Positions 22,701 to 32,113 of a DNA stretch of 64,000 nt are shown in pieces. A program made the translations under genes and the position numbers. Source of the stretch: Histomonas meleagridis. Its lineage: Eukaryota; Parabasalia; Tritrichomonadida; Dientamoebidae. The stretch's first letter is position 1, and each line of letters opens with the position of its first letter. The notes under the pieces were generated by a model. That model worked only from the letters and a program-made list of their open reading frames with translations, was not told the origin of the DNA and searched no databases. Where the stretch lies: assembly GCA_020186115.1 (NCBI GenBank), contig WSYJ01000075.1:682001-746000 (forward strand), in the 5' to 3' direction.

Positions 22701-22913
22701 CATTTGAATAATTTAGAATATGTTTTAATAATTTTATATATGTTTTAATAATTTTATATATGTTTTAATAATTTGGAATATGTTTTAAGAATTTAGAATA
22801 TGTTTTAATAATTTGAAACAGCAATTCAAATTGCACAACAAAAAGGTTACACAGAAATTGTAAATTTACTTCATGCAAAAAAAACAAAAAATTCTAAATG
22901 TCATCTTCAGTAA
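19745..22913 (+). CDS. Ankyrin gene B: DUF3447-type protein with nine near-identical ankyrin cores in a minisatellite array
   Basis: The N-terminal part (19745-20053) and the DUF3447 part (to 21048) are in different frames. A one-base change in the A-run near 20035 would join them: the downstream frame is open upstream of its ATG, and its translation aligns with gene D (STQESYYLIEKM versus KQESYFLLEKM). Then come nine cores at 21058, 21288, 21538, 21788, 22018, 22268, 22458, 22608 and 22818. Eight are almost identical (TAIHIAVRNNNIEIVKLLLD then KEGIDVNAK); the last differs (TAIQIAQQKGYTEIVNLL) and ends at TAA 22911-22913. Linkers contain TAATAA in the core frame just before TTTGAAACA. The gene is either functional with linkers removed, or dead and amplified. 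Confidence 0.55.
21140..22817 (+). repeat. Compound repeat: 20-bp minisatellite alternating with ankyrin cores
   Basis: Higher-order array. Each period is one ankyrin core plus a variable number of 20-bp units of the form AATATGTTTTAATAATTTGG (variants ATATATG, GGATATG). Core-to-core spacing is 230, 250, 250, 230, 250, 190, 150 and 210 nt, i.e. 150 plus 0-5 units of 20. The last 20-bp unit always runs into GAAACAGCA. The same array type occurs at 48700-49680. Confidence 0.92.
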
Positions 22914-23757
22914 CATCAAATCATCAATTTCAACAATAAATGGTAATGAGGCATATATTGCTATTAATCAAAATCAACTCGAAGGTCGGATGTTCACAGA
23001 AAACAATAAAAAAAAATGTAAACATAATATAGCTAAACTCTTTCGTTGCCACCTGAAATTCTAAAAATATGGCAAGAACGTATATGTTTTTCGAAAAAAT
23101 GACAACACACCTTTTTTAAAAAGTGACTACAAAAAAAAACTCTATCGGAGCGGTTATTTTCGTAATCACAAAAAGTTGTTGTCATATAAAAGTGACTTTT
23201 TTGAATTCTTCCCTCAAAACGTAATAAAATTAATGTTTGATTTCTGAAAGCTCTTTATGCCACCGCATGAGTAGAAATATTTTTTCTATTTTTTAAAATT
23301 GTGATATAATATTAGATTCCTCATTCGACAAACTTCGATATTTGACTGAGTCTGTTGCCATATTTGAGAGCTATCGTTACCACATTTAATATACAATTTA
23401 ATTTACTAAGTTTGTTGCCATTTTGACTAATAGATTTTAAATTGCTATGCTTGCTCAGCGCGACTTAGTCAAAATGGCAACAAACTTAGTGAAAATTATT
23501 CAAATATATCAACAAACTTAGTTAAAACTGAACGATGAGATGTTGGAAATTGTTTTGGTTTATTCTTCAAAAATTAGCGTTTTTTTAATTAATGGAATGT
23601 TTCTTAAGGATTTGTGATATGAAAAATGAGCGTTGCCACATGGCAAAAGATTTTGGAAATGGCGTGTTAATCGGATCGAAAATCATAACTAAATACCCCA
23701 ATAGTTCGATAAATTTCTTCATCAATGAAGGAAAGACTGTTTCTCCTCGTAACGTTG
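22914..23757. other. Intergenic region with perfect inverted repeat
   Basis: Contains AAAAGTGAC at about 23119 and 23188, and the inverted repeat at 23405-23490 described separately. No gene is supported. Confidence 0.5.
23405..23490. repeat. Perfect 26-bp inverted repeat with 34-nt loop
   Basis: Arms at 23405-23430 (starting ACTAAGTTTGTTGCCA) and 23465-23490 are exact reverse complements. Partial copies of the arm lie on each side: CTGAGTCTGTTGCCAT near 23346 and CAACAAACTTAGTTAAAA near 23510. It could form a hairpin or mark the ends of a small element. Confidence 0.85.
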
Positions 23758-24121
23758 TTATGGTTTAGTTAGATCCAAAAATCGTTCAGCTCGATATTTT
23801 CCATGTTGAATTAATGTGTTAAGTTGCGAATGTAAAACTTGTGCAGGAATTTCAAACTTTCCATCCCATTCCGGGTGAAGAGATGATTGAGATTCAAGAA
23901 CACCAAGGGTTCGAAGATGTGAAATTAATGAAATTAAGATGTCTGGTGATATGTAACTGTGATCAGGAAAATACATTTTACCAAATGTCACAACACGAGC
24001 AATTGGAATGCGCGTTTTCTCATTTTTTTATATTCTGGAGAATCAATAAAGAGCTCTTTATCTCCAACGAGACAGATCTGTCAATATCTACCTTACTAGA
24101 GAATTGTTTGTGGCGAGACAT
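23758..24121 (-). pseudogene. Frameshifted ORF of unknown function
   Basis: Starting at ATG 24121 (MSRHKQFSSKVDIDRS) the reading moves to GDKELFIDSPEYKKM and then to RIPIARVVTFGKMYFPDHSY and on to TAA at 23758. That is at least two frame changes over 120 codons. The last part, 77 codons, is well-formed protein. I do not recognise the family. The lack of one open frame suggests a recently broken gene. Confidence 0.45.
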
Positions 24122-24317
24122 TAGATCCACAATAAATTAAGTAAATATCAATTCCTTTTTACTCAAGAAAAAATTTAATTTTATTTGATCTTTACATGTA
24201 GCTCTACATAGCAAAAATGTAACAAAACGCCTTAAAATAGTTATTTTCGATAAAGTGCTCAAGAATTGAATGGAGTGAAATTAAAAATGAAAAACAATTT
24301 ATTTAATGTATAATCTG

Positions 24318-25274
24318 TTAGTTTTCTCGTTTTGGTCCTCTTAGCGATTGTGAAAAATCAACAAGCACTTGTCTATTATCTATTATTGCTCTACGCATTT
24401 TCAAAAAAGCATTTTCAGCATCTGATGCTTTTTCGAAATCTACAAATCCATAGCAAAGTGATTCGCCAGTTACTTTATCTCTAATCAAGTCAACTCTTTT
24501 CACTTCTCCAAATCTAGAGAATACAATTTTAAGCCCATCTTCTGTTGTTATCGGACTTAGTTTACAAACAAAAAGTGACGTATCAGGCGGTTTTTGATCG
24601 GCGTCGGGAATGTCACCTAACAATTCAAGGATTTGGGCATTTTGGCGTGCCTGGATTTTACTCATTTCTTCTTGGAATTGACTTTCACTCATATCTCGAA
24701 TCACTTCATCATCTTCTAAACGATCTCTTTCTTTTATTCTTTCATATGGTTGGAAATTTAATGATGATAAATCAGGCGGATCTGGAAATGGATCATAAAG
24801 GACCCGCGTTTCGAGAATCCTAATATTACGAATTGGTCTGTTTTCTTTGTCAACGGCTTCTCTAGCAATACCTTGAATTAATTCGAAATTTTCTGAAACT
24901 TCACCAAAAATCGATCTTTTATCATCAAACCGAGAAAGATTTGAGCCAAGAGTAATGAAAAAATCTGATGTGTTTTTGTTTGCTCCTTCATTACATGTGC
25001 TTAAAATTCCAGCTTTTGAATGTGTTAATTTTTTTGATATTTCGTCTGGAATATATGCATTTTCTCCAGTCATAAGGGAGTATATTGTTGTTCCTCCCTT
25101 GCAAGGGAGTTGTTCTAATTTAATAAAGAAATTTTCTATAATTTGGCTGAAAATTGAATTTTTGTACCATCCGATTTTACATAATTTTAAAAAATTGAAT
25201 CCAAGCATTGGGGCAGATCTTAAGTATAAGTCAACAACAAATGTTCCTCGTGTTGTAACAAAAGCGACTGACAT
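24318..25274 (-). CDS. PPIL4-like cyclophilin with RRM domain
   Basis: 318 residues. A cyclophilin-type domain occupies residues 1-160 (VAFVTTRGTFVVDLY, KAGILSTCNEGANKNTSDFF, FGEVSENFELI). An RRM covers about 228-306 (LFVCKLSPITTEDGL as RNP2, CYGFVDFEKASDAENAF as RNP1). This order and spacing match PPIL4, a nuclear peptidyl-prolyl isomerase-like protein associated with spliceosomes. The active-site Arg of cyclophilin A is replaced (FSQIIENF instead of FHRIIPGF), as in other PPIL4 proteins, so isomerase activity is doubtful. It lacks the long charged C-terminal tail of animal PPIL4. It is divergent from the gene at 25343, with 68 bp between start codons. Confidence 0.9.
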   Translation of the reverse strand: MSVAFVTTRGTFVVDLYLRSAPMLGFNFLKLCKIGWYKNSIFSQIIENFFIKLEQLPCKGGTTIYSLMTGENAYIPDEISKKLTHSKAGILSTCNEGANKNTSDFFITLGSNLSRFDDKRSIFGEVSENFELIQGIAREAVDKENRPIRNIRILETRVLYDPFPDPPDLSSLNFQPYERIKERDRLEDDEVIRDMSESQFQEEMSKIQARQNAQILELLGDIPDADQKPPDTSLFVCKLSPITTEDGLKIVFSRFGEVKRVDLIRDKVTGESLCYGFVDFEKASDAENAFLKMRRAIIDNRQVLVDFSQSLRGPKREN

Positions 25275-25301
25275 CTCTGCTTATGAGGCCGTTTATTTGA
25301 T

Positions 25302-25320
25302 AAACGTTCTCTTTGTCACT
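25302..25320. promoter_or_regulatory. Shared promoter of PPIL4-like gene and its neighbour
   Basis: AAACGTTCTC at 25303 followed by TTTGTCACTTTT. The TCACT (25316-25320) fits the trichomonad initiator, giving a 25-nt leader to the plus-strand ATG at 25343. Only 68 bp separate the two divergent ATGs. Confidence 0.5.
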
Positions 25321-25342
25321 TTTATTAATAAACGGCTACAAC

Positions 25343-26878
25343 ATGAAATCGAATTCAGACTTTGTTTTACATTTAACAGAAGCACAAGTAAGAGAGGTTT
25401 TTGAAAAAATTATGAAGGATGAACGGGAAAAATTAATTAATGCTGAATGTGAAACTGAATTTGTTTCAAAATCTGATTTAAAAGAAATTAATAATGAAAG
25501 CAGTCACTCACAAAAAAAAGAAGAATATATAATTGAAAATAAAGAAATTTATAAACCAAAACAATCTCCAAATAAAAGAAAAATTAGAAGAAAAATTCCA
25601 TCATCGTCTGCTTTTGATGATTATTGTCTACTAAAAACCAACAAGAAAACAAAAGAAGAAATAAATGAAATTGTAAAAAGACTTACTCAACCACCTCAGC
25701 CTAAAAAAATTGAAGATTCCAATATCAAGAAGCCTCAAAAAAAATCCAAACAATATATTGAAGAAATGTGTAGGCGTCTCTCTGAACCACCTAAATCAAC
25801 GCAACAAGAAACATCATCGAAAAAGCAAACCAAGCGTAAATCAGATTCACAAATTTTTGAACGTCTCTATAATTCATCTGAAGAAAAAGAGAAAAAGATC
25901 AAAGAACTTAAAAGAGAACAAGAAGAACAAGAAATCAAAGAATATGTTGATACGAGACCAAAAAGCAACAAAAAATCGAAAGAAATTTTTGAAACGAAAC
26001 TCATCGAATACTTTAATACCATTTGTGGTGAAATTAATGAAATTACTTTTGAAGACTTTCTGACTCTTATTAAAAAACTAAACCTTATACCTAATAATGT
26101 TAATTCGCTTCAAAATCAGCCAATAATTTATGAAGCTTCAAAGTCATGGATACTTAGAACTAACGATGATGAATCAATTATTTATGATGGACAAAAGTTT
26201 AAATCATCAACAATAGAAGCTATCCAACATGCAAATAAAGGGAAACAAAATAAATTCGAACTTTATGTTGTTCAATGTTTAATGGAATCGATTTCACAAT
26301 CAAAAAAGAAAAAAACTGAAACCGAAAAAAACGATAAAACCGTAGAAAATAAACCAATGAAACAGAAAACGATTAAAAGACTTTCAAAAGCAAAAAATCC
26401 TCAAAAGAAACATTTATTACCGAAATACAAAGAACATCCAAAATATATCTCAATTGGTGATGAACCACCACCAGTTCCACCACCAGAAATGACAAATAAG
26501 ATATTACATGACTCAAAATTAGGAAATCTTCCATTTGAGCAACGCGAAGAAGAATTAATGAAAAAACGAAGTTATAACATGCTTAAAATAGAAGAAGAAA
26601 TGTATCATTTCGATGAAATTAAAGCAAAACCTGCACCAAAATTGTCACCCAAAATGCAACAAAAACTTGATGAATATAAAATGATGAAAGAAGAAGCAAA
26701 AAATAAAAAAGAATTAAATAGACCAAATATTACAAGTTATGAAGAATACCAAAACATAAAGAAAACATATGACATGGCAAATAGACCAAATGGTTGGAAT
26801 GAGCATATCGAAAGAATTAGAGTTTCTTATCAAAAAAATGAAAATATGAAGAAACACAATGAAAATGATGAATTATAA
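25343..26878 (+). CDS. Charged, low-complexity protein with RLxxPP repeats
   Basis: 511 residues from ATG 25343; the open frame extends 10 codons upstream but has no ATG there. Lys/Glu-rich, with recurring motifs EIVKRLTQPP, EEMCRRLSEPP and IFERLYNSSEEKEKK. The middle part (about 215-325) is less biased and may be folded. A Pro-rich patch PPPVPPPEM is followed by FDEIKAKPAPKLSPKMQQKL. I do not recognise the family. RLY/RLS-type repeats with charged spacers occur in many cytoskeletal or flagellar proteins of protists, but that is only a suggestion. The stop lies in TATAAAATC. Confidence 0.7.
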   Translation: MKSNSDFVLHLTEAQVREVFEKIMKDEREKLINAECETEFVSKSDLKEINNESSHSQKKEEYIIENKEIYKPKQSPNKRKIRRKIPSSSAFDDYCLLKTNKKTKEEINEIVKRLTQPPQPKKIEDSNIKKPQKKSKQYIEEMCRRLSEPPKSTQQETSSKKQTKRKSDSQIFERLYNSSEEKEKKIKELKREQEEQEIKEYVDTRPKSNKKSKEIFETKLIEYFNTICGEINEITFEDFLTLIKKLNLIPNNVNSLQNQPIIYEASKSWILRTNDDESIIYDGQKFKSSTIEAIQHANKGKQNKFELYVVQCLMESISQSKKKKTETEKNDKTVENKPMKQKTIKRLSKAKNPQKKHLLPKYKEHPKYISIGDEPPPVPPPEMTNKILHDSKLGNLPFEQREEELMKKRSYNMLKIEEEMYHFDEIKAKPAPKLSPKMQQKLDEYKMMKEEAKNKKELNRPNITSYEEYQNIKKTYDMANRPNGWNEHIERIRVSYQKNENMKKHNENDEL

Positions 26879-27091
26879 AATCATTTAATGTTTTGTTTAA
26901 TAAAAATGTTTTAAGTTTCGCATATTAAATTTAATTTTAGTTTAAAATAATTATTAAACAGGACATTAATTACAGGAAAAAATGTTCAATAATTTATAAA
27001 GTATTTCTTTTATGTTTAATACCCAAAAATAAACATTTTTATTGAGTGTGAAATTAAAAGAAGTTTTCAATACATTTTTATAAAAACATAT

Positions 27092-28738
27092 TTATTCATG
27101 GTTATTAGATAATTGCACATTATTAATTTTTTCCATGCACAACTTAGCACTTAATCTTGTCGCATCAATTTGATCTGTTTCAGCATTTTTTATTAATTTT
27201 TGAAGCATTTCTTTAATATCATTTGGTGGACTTTTTAGTATTAAATCTGAAAACGTCATCAAAAAAGAACATTTTATAAATGAATTTCCGTTTTCGAATT
27301 TATTTATGATAAAATGAATAACATTTTCATTAAACCAATTCCAACCAAATATCGAAACATACTCAACAATAAATTTACCTGCTTCAATTCTTTCATTAAA
27401 CGGAGCAGATATTGTCAATTCCAAAATTTTATTTTTAATTTCAAATGTTTCTTCGATAAAATTTTTCCAATTTTCTGATTTCATTAATTTTATACAAATT
27501 TTAATACGTTTAATTCGAAACAAAACATTTTTAGAATCTAATAATGAAATCAAAGCTTCTTTAATAATATCTTTATTAATACTTTCATTATTTAAATATG
27601 GAACAATTTTTTTTAGTATTAAATATTTCAAGTTTTCGATTTGATGTAATTTTAAAAAACTTAAATATTGATTAAATTTATTATGAAAAGAAGCTTTTGG
27701 ATAATATTTTAATAGTGAAGACCAAAGTTTTATTGATAATGCTCGAATGTTCTCATTAAAATCATTCATGCCGTTTTGGAAAATCGAAAAAATATTATTC
27801 AAATCAGATTCCAAAAAATAATTCACAGATAACGAAAGAGATTTTAAACCAAGCGCTTTAACTTGATTTATTTTATCTTGACTCAATGCTATTAAAGGTT
27901 GCGCAAAAATTCGTGGCTTAGAAGAAGATTTAACAAAAGAAAAACAATTCTCAGCAAATGCATAACGAACATACCATGAAGTATCATTCGAACACTCAAT
28001 TAAATGTTCGGCATTTGGATATATATGAAAATATATTTTTGGTATCTTCGATACAATAGTTATCGATTTGGTTCGTACTTTATAATCGTTGTGTTTAAAT
28101 GATGGGATTAATATTGTTTGAAGAAGTTCTTCCGGATTACGTGATATACGGATCAAATATTGAAGTGATTCTAATAACTGAAAAAGTATAAATGTATTAT
28201 TGTGTTTCGATAAGGTTAAAACTTTTTGTTCAATTTGTGTCGAATTATTATGTTTTATAAATTGCGATAAATATGATTCCATACGGATTAATAAAACTTG
28301 TGAATTAATATTGGCATGAGATTGGAGATCATTTAAAGCTGAAATAAAATATTTTTCGATTATATTTTGATCATATATTGTGGAAATATGTTGACATAAT
28401 TTCATCATTTGACTAGAAATAAAAATTGGATAACCATTGATAAGATTATAAATGAGTTTACCAAAAGATAAAAAAGTTTTTTGAGTGCTCTCTTTTTTAA
28501 AAAATAAAGGTAAAAAAGAAGCAAACCTGACAGCAGAACCTTTATATGCTAGGTCTATCCATGAGGAAATGAATGGGATTAATTGATCATTAATCATATC
28601 TTCAGTCATATTATTAATAAAAGTCGGAATTGCTTCAATAAAGTCTGGCTGTGCACCATCTTTATCTTGTACTATGTTTTGGATAAGGAGTGGAAGATCA
28701 TTGATTGTGTAAAAGCGAAATCCTAAAATTTCTCCCAA
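27092..28738 (-). CDS. HEAT-repeat protein resembling the PP2A scaffold (A) subunit
   Basis: About 548 residues of HEAT-type helices throughout. Segments such as SNDTSWYVRYAFAENCFSFV and VEYVSIFGWNWFNENVIHFI line up with DKSWRVRYMVANQL and FGPEWAMQHIV of the PP2A A subunit, and the length (about 590 in PP2A-A) agrees. It would scaffold a phosphatase in cytoplasm and nucleus. No ATG exists in frame at the N-terminus. The frame begins at TTG 28738, 12 nt after the motif TTAACGT, where an ATG is expected; the first in-frame ATG is about 43 codons in, cutting the first HEAT repeat. This may be a lost start or non-AUG initiation. Confidence 0.7.
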   Translation of the reverse strand: MGEILGFRFYTINDLPLLIQNIVQDKDGAQPDFIEAIPTFINNMTEDMINDQLIPFISSWIDLAYKGSAVRFASFLPLFFKKESTQKTFLSFGKLIYNLINGYPIFISSQMMKLCQHISTIYDQNIIEKYFISALNDLQSHANINSQVLLIRMESYLSQFIKHNNSTQIEQKVLTLSKHNNTFILFQLLESLQYLIRISRNPEELLQTILIPSFKHNDYKVRTKSITIVSKIPKIYFHIYPNAEHLIECSNDTSWYVRYAFAENCFSFVKSSSKPRIFAQPLIALSQDKINQVKALGLKSLSLSVNYFLESDLNNIFSIFQNGMNDFNENIRALSIKLWSSLLKYYPKASFHNKFNQYLSFLKLHQIENLKYLILKKIVPYLNNESINKDIIKEALISLLDSKNVLFRIKRIKICIKLMKSENWKNFIEETFEIKNKILELTISAPFNERIEAGKFIVEYVSIFGWNWFNENVIHFIINKFENGNSFIKCSFLMTFSDLILKSPPNDIKEMLQKLIKNAETDQIDATRLSAKLCMEKINNVQLSNNHE

Positions 28739-28751
28739 GTCAAATATAAGA

Positions 28752-28758
28752 CGTTAAT
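28752..28758. promoter_or_regulatory. ACGTTAA motif between two divergent genes
   Basis: In the reverse direction it reads TTAACGT and lies 13 nt before the expected start of the PP2A-A-like gene. The divergent ankyrin gene C starts at 28815. The same motif and spacing occur before the IFT56 gene. Confidence 0.4.
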
Positions 28759-28814
28759 TTCTATTCATTGATTTTGGGGCGCTCCAATATTACGAAGTTT
28801 ATGAAAAAGTGGTA

Positions 28815-31131
28815 ATGAACAAAAATGAAAAATTTTTTTTGGACAAACTTGAACGAATTATATTTAACATTGATAAAGAAAATATTAGTTTAGCAGTCCA
28901 AAAAACAATGGTTTTTTTTAATCCCAAATATTCATATTCATTTAACTTTGTTATCAGTAATATGATTTATTATGCATTTTGTTCACAAAGAAATACTTTT
29001 GAAACATACTTAAAATATTTAGGATTAATTCAAATAGAAGAAAAATTATCCAAAAATTGTTTCAAAATTATTAACTTTTTTAAAAATTGTATTTGTAAAA
29101 TCGAATCACAAGAAGCAAATTATATAATTGAAGAAATGTTTAAACGAGGATATAAAATTAAAAAGAGTATTCAGAAAACAGTTTTAAATCCTTTTACAGA
29201 AAATTATGAAGAACTTTCAAAGAATGATTTTGAACTTCATAAGCAATTAATTGATGAAGGAGTTAATCCAAATGAAATTGCCAAAACAATTCGAAATGAT
29301 GAAATCGAAAAACTTCAAGAAATATCATCGCGAAGGAATTTTAGTTATAATCAAAAAATAGATAAATCAATTTATGAAAGATGTTCTTTATAAATACGAA
29401 AAATGTTACTTTAATTGATTATGCAGCATTCTTTGGATCAATTAAATGTTTTAAATTTTTGCTTATCAATGGTGCAAAATTAACAAACACAGCTAAATAT
29501 GCAGTTGCAGGTGGAAATGAAGAAATTATTCATTTATGTGAACAAAATCATTCATCTTTTAATAATGCTTATGAAACAGCAATTGAATTTCATCGAAATG
29601 ATATCTTTAAATATATTTATGAAAATAAAACTGTTGAAAACAATAATTTAGAAGAACTTGAGTTAGTAAATAAATGTATAGAATATTACAATTTTGAACT
29701 TCTCTTATTTTTGGAAAAAAAAGATTTGAGTTTACTAAACCTCATTATTAAATCAATTGTATCTGGAAATTATTTCATTGTAATTCATTTTCTCAAAAAA
29801 TATCCATACAAAATATGTTTATCTGAAATCACAACATTTAATGGGAATGAAGAACTTTTTATTTATCTTGTACGTCATAATTATTTTATTAACAACAATA
29901 AAATTGTTTTCTAATTTTGTTCAAAAATTATTTTTAAAATTTGATATTTGTAAATAATATTTGGAATTTTTTTAAGTTTAAGACTGTCTTCTTAAATGCA
30001 ATTCGCAATGATAATCATGAATTATTGAGATTTCTTCTTAATAATAATATGTATAATGTTAAAGCTACGGATATTTCTTTGTTTTCTTTGAAGTTTGTCT
30101 CATCGTTTTAATGTTTCGATAAAAAATTTGGGAATTTTTCAAATTATTTAACACAGCTCTTATTTTGGCTTCTGTTAGAGGTAATAGAAAGATAATCTCA
30201 AAACTTCTTGAACAAAATGGAATTGATATACTTGCAAAAAATGTTTGTTTGCTTTATTTCATATTTATTTTAATGATTTGTTATTTAACGTTAGTACTTG
30301 GAAATAATTTAAAATATTTGAAGACGCTCTTGTTATTGCATCTCAATATGGTAATACAAATTTAGTCAAATTACTTATTGAAGAAAAAATTATTAAATTA
30401 ATTTCCAAAGATGTTTGTTTTTCATGTTTGATCTTTGTTTATTTTGTTTAGGGTGTGTTTCAATAATTGCTGGATCTTTTTTAATATTTAAATATTCAAC
30501 GTATGGAAATGCTCTTTTAAAAGCATATAACAACAAAGAAATAGTTCAATTACTGCTTCAGAAACATATATTTACATATTTTAATATCAATCATCAAGAT
30601 ATTTGTTTATTTTATTTTATATTTATTCTAATTATTTGAAATTTCAAAATAATATTTGGAAATTTAATACAGCACTTATATGGGCAATTGAAAAATGTCG
30701 CATAGAAACAGTTAAATTACTTCTTGAACAAGATGACATTGATATCAATAAAGAAATTTAATTTTTATAATTGTATCTTAAATGAATTATCTAATGTTTC
30801 GAAATAATTTTTGGAAATTATTTAAATTATTTGGCACACCACTTATAATTGGATCGAGAAAAGGTTATGTAGAAATAGTTAAATTTCTTCTTGAACAAAA
30901 TAAAATTAAAGTTGATATTAAAGATATTTATTTATTTTATTTTATATTTATTTTAATAATTTAGAAATAAATACTAATATTTGGAAATAATTTAAAATAT
31001 TTGATACAGCACTGAGAGTAGCAACATCTCATAGGCATAAAGAAATTGAAAAATTACTACGTGAGAAACTTCGTATTTACCATCAAACGAAAAAAAACCG
31101 AAAAGGAAAAAGAATTCATGATATAAGGTAA
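28815..31131 (+). CDS. Ankyrin gene C: DUF3447-type protein with seven diverged ankyrin cores
   Basis: From ATG 28815 (MNKNEKFFLDKLERI) the N-terminal region is open to 29393. It then shifts to the frame of 29381-29914 by loss of one T in the run at about 29386-29388: SIYERCSL should continue FINTKNV as in gene D. Degenerate units follow. Cores start at 29983, 30153, 30323, 30508, 30669, 30836 and 31006, spaced 170, 170, 185, 161, 167 and 170 nt. Examples: TPLIIGSRKGYVEIVKFLLE and TALRVATSHRHKEIEKLL. They are strongly diverged from one another, yet all open. The linkers carry stops. The final core has a basic tail (KKNRKGKRIHDIR) and ends at TAA 31129-31131. Confidence 0.55.
29900..31005 (+). 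other. Frame-breaking linkers between ankyrin cores of gene C
   Basis: Linkers begin with [DN][IV]C/Y-L-x-Y coding pattern and GATATTTGTTTATTTTAT-type DNA, and end ATATTTGGAAATAATTT plus AAAATATTTGAAACAG-like DNA. The 3-prime element is conserved as DNA even where its frame carries TAA (for example at 30301-30325 and 30981-31008), so its conservation is not due to protein coding. The linker before the last core (about 30922-31005) contains no GT dinucleotide at all. Confidence 0.6.
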
Positions 31132-32113
31132 TAGATATTGAATCAATTAACACCAGTTAAAAAAGCTCAATCACAAAATAAATAATCAAAATCAATTAAA
31201 AATGTCATTTATTTTCATTCAAATAATTTAAATTTGATTGGGAAAATATAATCTAGTTTTCCATCCTTTAAAGTTATCTAGATATTTCTCATTGAATCAT
31301 TTATTTTATTTAATAAAAAATATTTTACAATTTGTTTGGTTTGAATTTACACATTTTTCGGGCAACTCTAAAAACGATGGAGAACGTTAAGATAAAGCAA
31401 AAGAACTTTTTGAGTGATTGTTATGTCATAATCATGGTTTGAATGTTCAAAAATTGCAATGATAAAATAACGATACGTATTCAAACACCTGCCCAAACTA
31501 GACTTGGTTGAATTGTTTAAAATTAAAGTTCGATCATGTTTACCACGATTTATAATACTCACATAACTTAAGGACAAAACTGATGTTCAAAAAAATGCCT
31601 TTATCGTAATGTTTAATATTATCTGATTTACAATTTTTTTTTTTTAATTTTTCTGGAATGAATTCGTTTGTATTAAAACGCTTTTATTGTAAAATATCAT
31701 TTTTTAAGATTGTGTCATATAATGTCACTTACTTATGTTGTTTCCTAAATTAAAATATTATTTAAATAATAAATAAAAGTTATATTCGACACACATGCTT
31801 TATATAACCTTGTAAAGAAAAGTTTATTTATGAATTTTAATCAAATAAAAAAAATTACGAAATAATTTTATTCGAAGGTGATTTTGTAATTTGAAAAGGA
31901 ACTAAAACGATGAAAATAAAAATTTCTGAGAGCTCAGAATATTTACATTTAATTCAGTTTGAACATGTATTTTTTGAATGTATTGTCTTCGGCAAGACAA
32001 ACACTCTGACTTGATTTTATCCAGCCAAGTATACACAGAAACCGCACGACCACATTGATAAGTTTTTGAATGGGTTTTATAGGACTGAAAAATCAGTTTA
32101 ATTTGTTGTTGTG
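31132..32113. other. Intergenic region before Myb gene
   Basis: About 980 bp, AT-rich. CTTAACGTTCTCC is present in reverse orientation near 31380-31392. The ORFs at 31368-31577 and 31902-32120 (minus) show no family features. Nothing else seen. Confidence 0.45.

Noticed and set aside
21140-22817. CRISPR-like array (regular repeats and spacers)
   Set aside because: The spacers are conserved ankyrin coding units, not unique sequences, and the genome is eukaryotic.
25710-26063. Lys-rich 117-codon ORF inside the gene at 25343-26878
   Set aside because: Alternate frame of an A-rich coding region.
30165-30964. Several 60-74 codon ORFs treated as separate small genes
   Set aside because: Each is one ankyrin core plus linker of gene C; they have no independent starts or promoters.
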